This document shows positions 62,635 through 64,000 of a stretch of 64,000 nt of DNA, piece after piece (position 1 is the first letter of the stretch; each line of letters begins with the position of its first letter). Location of the stretch: NCBI RefSeq assembly GCF_018917145.1, contig NZ_JAHLOD010000002.1, positions 1-64,000 of the forward strand, given 5' to 3'. This DNA comes from Clostridium bornimense. GTDB taxonomy: Bacteria; Bacillota; Clostridia; Clostridiales; Clostridiaceae. Below the pieces are notes generated by a model, which worked only from the letters and a program-made list of their open reading frames with translations, ran no database searches and had not been told where the DNA came from. Made by a program: the position numbers and the translations under genes.

Positions 62635-62669
62635 AAAAAATTTTAAGATAAAAAATCTTAAAATTTTTT
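62635..62669 (-). terminator. Hairpin at the end of the OhrR-type gene
   Basis: AAAAAATTTTAAGAT and ATCTTAAAATTTTTT form a perfect 15-bp stem around a 5-base loop, and it overlaps the stop codon. Confidence 0.75.
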
Positions 62670-63086
62670 AAGCATTTTATCTAAATAATGTTTAACTTCA
62701 ATAGCATCTTCTTTATCTAAATGCAGATTACAAAATACCTTTGTAGGAATCTCAATAACATCTTCTCTCAGCTCCCTACCTTTAGCTGTTAATTCTACCA
62801 TTACAACTCTATCGTCTTCTTTAGTTCTATACTTAGTTATATATTCCATTGACTCTAGTTTTTTTAGAACTGGCGTAAGAGTACCTGAATCTAGATGAAG
62901 TTTCTTTCCAAGTTCTTTAAATATTATTTTTTCTTCTTCCCACATTACCATCATTACTATATATTGCGTATAAGTAAGATTAAATTCATCAAGATATGGC
63001 TTATACATTTTTATTATTTCTCTTGATAACGCATATAATGGAAAACATATTTGATTTTCCAATTTTAAGTTCTCATATTTATCCAT
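62658..63086 (-). CDS. MarR-family regulator, OhrR-type
   Basis: The 142-residue protein has the reactive Cys at 14 in NQICFPLYALSREI and the Tyr residues (YTQYIVMMVMWE) that partner it in OhrR. The winged helix is LGKKLHLDSGTLTPVLKKLE, LTAKGREL. OhrR senses organic peroxides by Cys oxidation and leaves its operator. Its target here is likely the peroxidase gene that follows, and itself. The matching operators at 62606 and 63108 support this. Confidence 0.9.
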   Translation of the reverse strand: MDKYENLKLENQICFPLYALSREIIKMYKPYLDEFNLTYTQYIVMMVMWEEEKIIFKELGKKLHLDSGTLTPVLKKLESMEYITKYRTKEDDRVVMVELTAKGRELREDVIEIPTKVFCNLHLDKEDAIEVKHYLDKMLKKF

Positions 63087-63107
63087 AGTTTTTCCTCTTA
63101 TTTAGCA

Positions 63108-63126
63108 AAATTTAATTTAGTTAAAT
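63108..63126. promoter_or_regulatory. Candidate OhrR operator before its own gene
   Basis: AAATTTAATTTAGTTAAAT, one base different from the site before gpx. Confidence 0.65.
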
Positions 63127-63274
63127 TAATATATTTTTATTATATATATTTTTCTCATCTTGTCAACTTCTCATATAAATTGAATCTTTGACTTCATATC
63201 ATAGAAATTTATGGTAAAATATTCGTGGACATATTTACATAAAAAAATTTAAACTTATGAGGTGATTAATTATA

Positions 63275-63784
63275 GTGCTTGAAACTGAAAGATTATATTT
63301 ACGAAAAATCAAACAATCTGACTTAAATTCATTAAGCAAAATCTTGCAAGATGAAGAAACAATGTATGCCTATAATGGTGCATTTAGCGATGATGAAACG
63401 CAACAATGGCTTTATAAACAAATTGCTAGATATAAAAAATATGGTTTTGGTTTATGGGCAGTTATTCTAAAAGAAACAGATGAAATGATTGGTCAATGTG
63501 GTCTATCAATGCAGCTATGGAATGGAGAGGAAGTCCTTGAAATAGGTTATCTATTTCAAAAGGATTATTGGCATAAAGGATATGCCATAGAAGCTGCAAA
63601 AGCTTGTAAGGATTATGCTTTTCAAAAGCTAAAAGCTAATGAAGTTTGTTCAATTATTCGAGATACTAATAAACCATCTCAAAATGTTGCTTTACGAAAT
63701 GGTATGACAATAAAGGATACTTGGACGAAACATTATCGTGGTATAGATATGCCTCATTATCTATATTCAATAAGTCAAAAGTAA
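63275..63784 (+). CDS. GNAT acetyltransferase, RimJ/RimL-like
   Basis: The 169-residue protein opens with LETERLYLRKIKQSDL and has GYLFQKDYWHKGYAIEAAKACKDYAF as acetyl-CoA motif and KPSQNVALRNGMTIKDT at the end. The start is GTG with GAGGT upstream. The remaining 216 bases to the window end hold no gene I can support. Confidence 0.88.
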   Translation: MLETERLYLRKIKQSDLNSLSKILQDEETMYAYNGAFSDDETQQWLYKQIARYKKYGFGLWAVILKETDEMIGQCGLSMQLWNGEEVLEIGYLFQKDYWHKGYAIEAAKACKDYAFQKLKANEVCSIIRDTNKPSQNVALRNGMTIKDTWTKHYRGIDMPHYLYSISQK

Positions 63785-64000
63785 CAAAAGAATGTTGGTG
63801 TAAGAGAAATTAAGCTTTAATCCATCTATCTTCTATAAAACTAAGCTTTCTATTAAATATTCTTGCTCATTCCTACATAAAATGCTGCTACAAGTGTTCA
63901 TTCACTTATAAACCTCTAGTTTTTCTTTCGCACAACTTAACTTTTCTTATAAAAACTATATCCATTATCACTATAATAAAAATTGTTATCAATGTTTCAT

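Noticed and set aside
63785-64000. A further broken gene at the right edge
   Set aside because: Short peptide-like stretches can be read on the minus strand, but stops are frequent in every frame and I recognise no family.

Overview
The window is very AT-rich and low in GC, with strong AGGAGG-type ribosome binding sites and many GTG and TTG starts. It carries a spore-coat cotJABC operon, a CarD-type regulator, NAD-dependent LigA with PcrA and YerC, and type I pullulanase. Together these point to a spore-forming Clostridium (Clostridiaceae, cluster I) chromosome. I cannot name the species. Most genes lie on the minus strand, which suggests that this is the leading strand here.

Layout. 1-1640: an eight-gene tRNA array on the minus strand. 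It is a tandem duplication of a Pro-Gly-Arg-Lys unit, with a decayed Lys gene between the copies and ~120 bp repeats in the spacers. 1661-13700: housekeeping genes (yfcE-type phosphodiesterase, rdgB, ligA, pcrA, yerC, rsuA), a probable small RNA, a lytic transglycosylase and a seven-repeat triple-tyrosine protein. 13849-22513: pullulanase, pgi, a branched-chain aminotransferase, a P-loop kinase and an SbcCD-like pair. 22644-23742: an IS1595-like insertion sequence. 23799-28119: divergent argC and argB-argD-M20 deacylase. 28155-31545: pepF, a small acidic protein, and mntP with a Fur-family regulator. 31839-38767: MFS pump, two paralogous HAD genes, GNAT acetyltransferases, an AroB-like enzyme and cotJABC. 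38847-63784: an accessory-looking stretch of small genes. It includes a hepT-mntA toxin-antitoxin pair, S66 peptidase, thyX, cysteine hydrolases, CarD, a TipA-type MerR regulator, Nudix, DJ-1, flavodoxin, a metP-metS type amino-acid transporter, an ABC exporter, PhzF, a BFD ferredoxin, sirtuin, and a glutathione peroxidase with an OhrR-type regulator. GNAT and HAD genes are unusually common in it.

Three themes stand out. First, one intergenic repeat (core CTRTTATAYTTAAGTGTTG) occurs 14 times at ten loci. One pair forms the ends of the IS1595-like element and three other pairs form ~80 bp palindromic miniature elements, so this looks like an IS plus its MITE family. Second, gene decay is concentrated between 41 and 61 kb. 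Five broken genes are seen: an N-terminally deleted YjjG-type HAD, an OTCase-like gene missing its carbamoyl-phosphate site, a GNAT with a one-base frameshift, an ATPase and a methyltransferase that keep both ends but lack the middle. Third, two RNA candidates can be read from promoter and terminator signals: a ~135 nt three-hairpin RNA upstream of yerC, and a short leader with an intrinsic terminator in front of carD.

All calls come from reading the sequence and from knowledge of the families. No database search was possible.
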